Assembly: GCA_022578965.1 (NCBI GenBank)
Contig: MU400854.1
Coordinates: 1-31,518, forward strand
Direction of reading: 5' to 3'
From: Xylaria sp. FL1777
Taxonomy: Eukaryota; Ascomycota; Sordariomycetes; Xylariales; Xylariaceae
Length of the DNA: 31,518 nt
Shown here: piece by piece, positions 31,380-31,518 of the stretch
How positions within the stretch are numbered: the first letter of the stretch is position 1
Layout: each line of letters begins with the position of its first letter
The notes under the pieces: model-generated
The model's database searches: none
What the model saw: only the letters and a program-made list of their open reading frames with translations
What the model was told of the DNA's origin: nothing
Made by a program: the position numbers and the translations under genes

Positions 31380-31518
31380 AAGGTTGTTATTTTAGTACTT
31401 AGTATAAAGACTAATTTAGTTCAAACTAAATTAGTCTTAGTATTAGTCCGGATTTTTAAGTACTAAATTAGTATTAGTACTAAATTAGTCCGGACTAGTT
31501 AGTATTAGTCCGTACTAA
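31379..31518. mobile_element. C2: family C element inserted in the integrase, runs off the window
   Basis: 139 bases (31380-31518) match C1 19165-19303 with four substitutions and no indel. All four are G in C1 and A in C2, two of them turning the hairpin loop tcgg into tcaa. The preceding Gypsy frame is broken exactly at taaggttg. This near identity contrasts with the A and B copies, so family C is the youngest layer seen here. Confidence 0.85.

Overview
The window is a gene-free, extremely A+T-rich block of a filamentous ascomycete genome (inference). It looks like an AT-isochore or (peri)centromeric region made of transposons destroyed by repeat-induced point mutation (RIP) or a very similar C-to-T process. 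No intact protein gene, tRNA or rRNA was recognised. In eleven 60-base lines counted by eye, C made up 59 of 660 bases. Copies of the same repeat differ almost only by C/T and G/A transitions on both strands. The few open frames present are accidents of low stop-codon density or of tandem repeats.

Four repeat families could be reconstructed by comparing copies within the window. Family A (165-753, 1322-3236, 26101-27524, all minus strand) is a 1.9-kb LINE-type element. It still shows three zinc knuckles of a Tad1-like ORF1, but there is no room for, or sign of, a reverse-transcriptase ORF. Family B (7285-8088, 12096-12806, and 14230-14730 plus 16113-16422, minus strand) is a 0.8-kb element whose 3' end closely matches that of family A. 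Both are flanked by 14-18-bp target-site duplications and include copies truncated at the presumed 5' end, as expected for target-primed reverse transcription. Family C (1-164, 19164-19770, 31379-end) is a palindrome-rich, MITE-like element with degenerate CAGGGTT-type inverted ends. It is the least mutated family and sits inside older elements. Insertion D (14731-16112) splits one B copy and was not identified.

Layout: 1-3250 is C0 inside A0, then full-length A1. 3251-7266 is mutated AT-rich sequence with a 62-bp minisatellite. 7267-8106 is B1. 8107-12080 holds a hairpin, a 16-bp tandem array and a 12-bp tandem array in otherwise featureless sequence. 12081-16438 is B2, then B3 split by D. 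16439-19163 contains a minus-strand relic with 13-codon repeats. 19164-19770 is C1. 19771-24389 has nothing recognisable.

24390-31379 is a plus-strand Ty3/Gypsy retrotransposon. Its order is probable LTR, gag, (A2 insertion), end of gag, protease, reverse transcriptase, RNase H and integrase. Its reverse-transcriptase Asp-Asp pair reads Asn-Asn, and stop codons run throughout. A2 interrupts gag, and C2 interrupts the integrase at the right edge. Relative ages therefore read: Gypsy older than A2, Gypsy older than C2, A0 older than C0, and B3 older than D.
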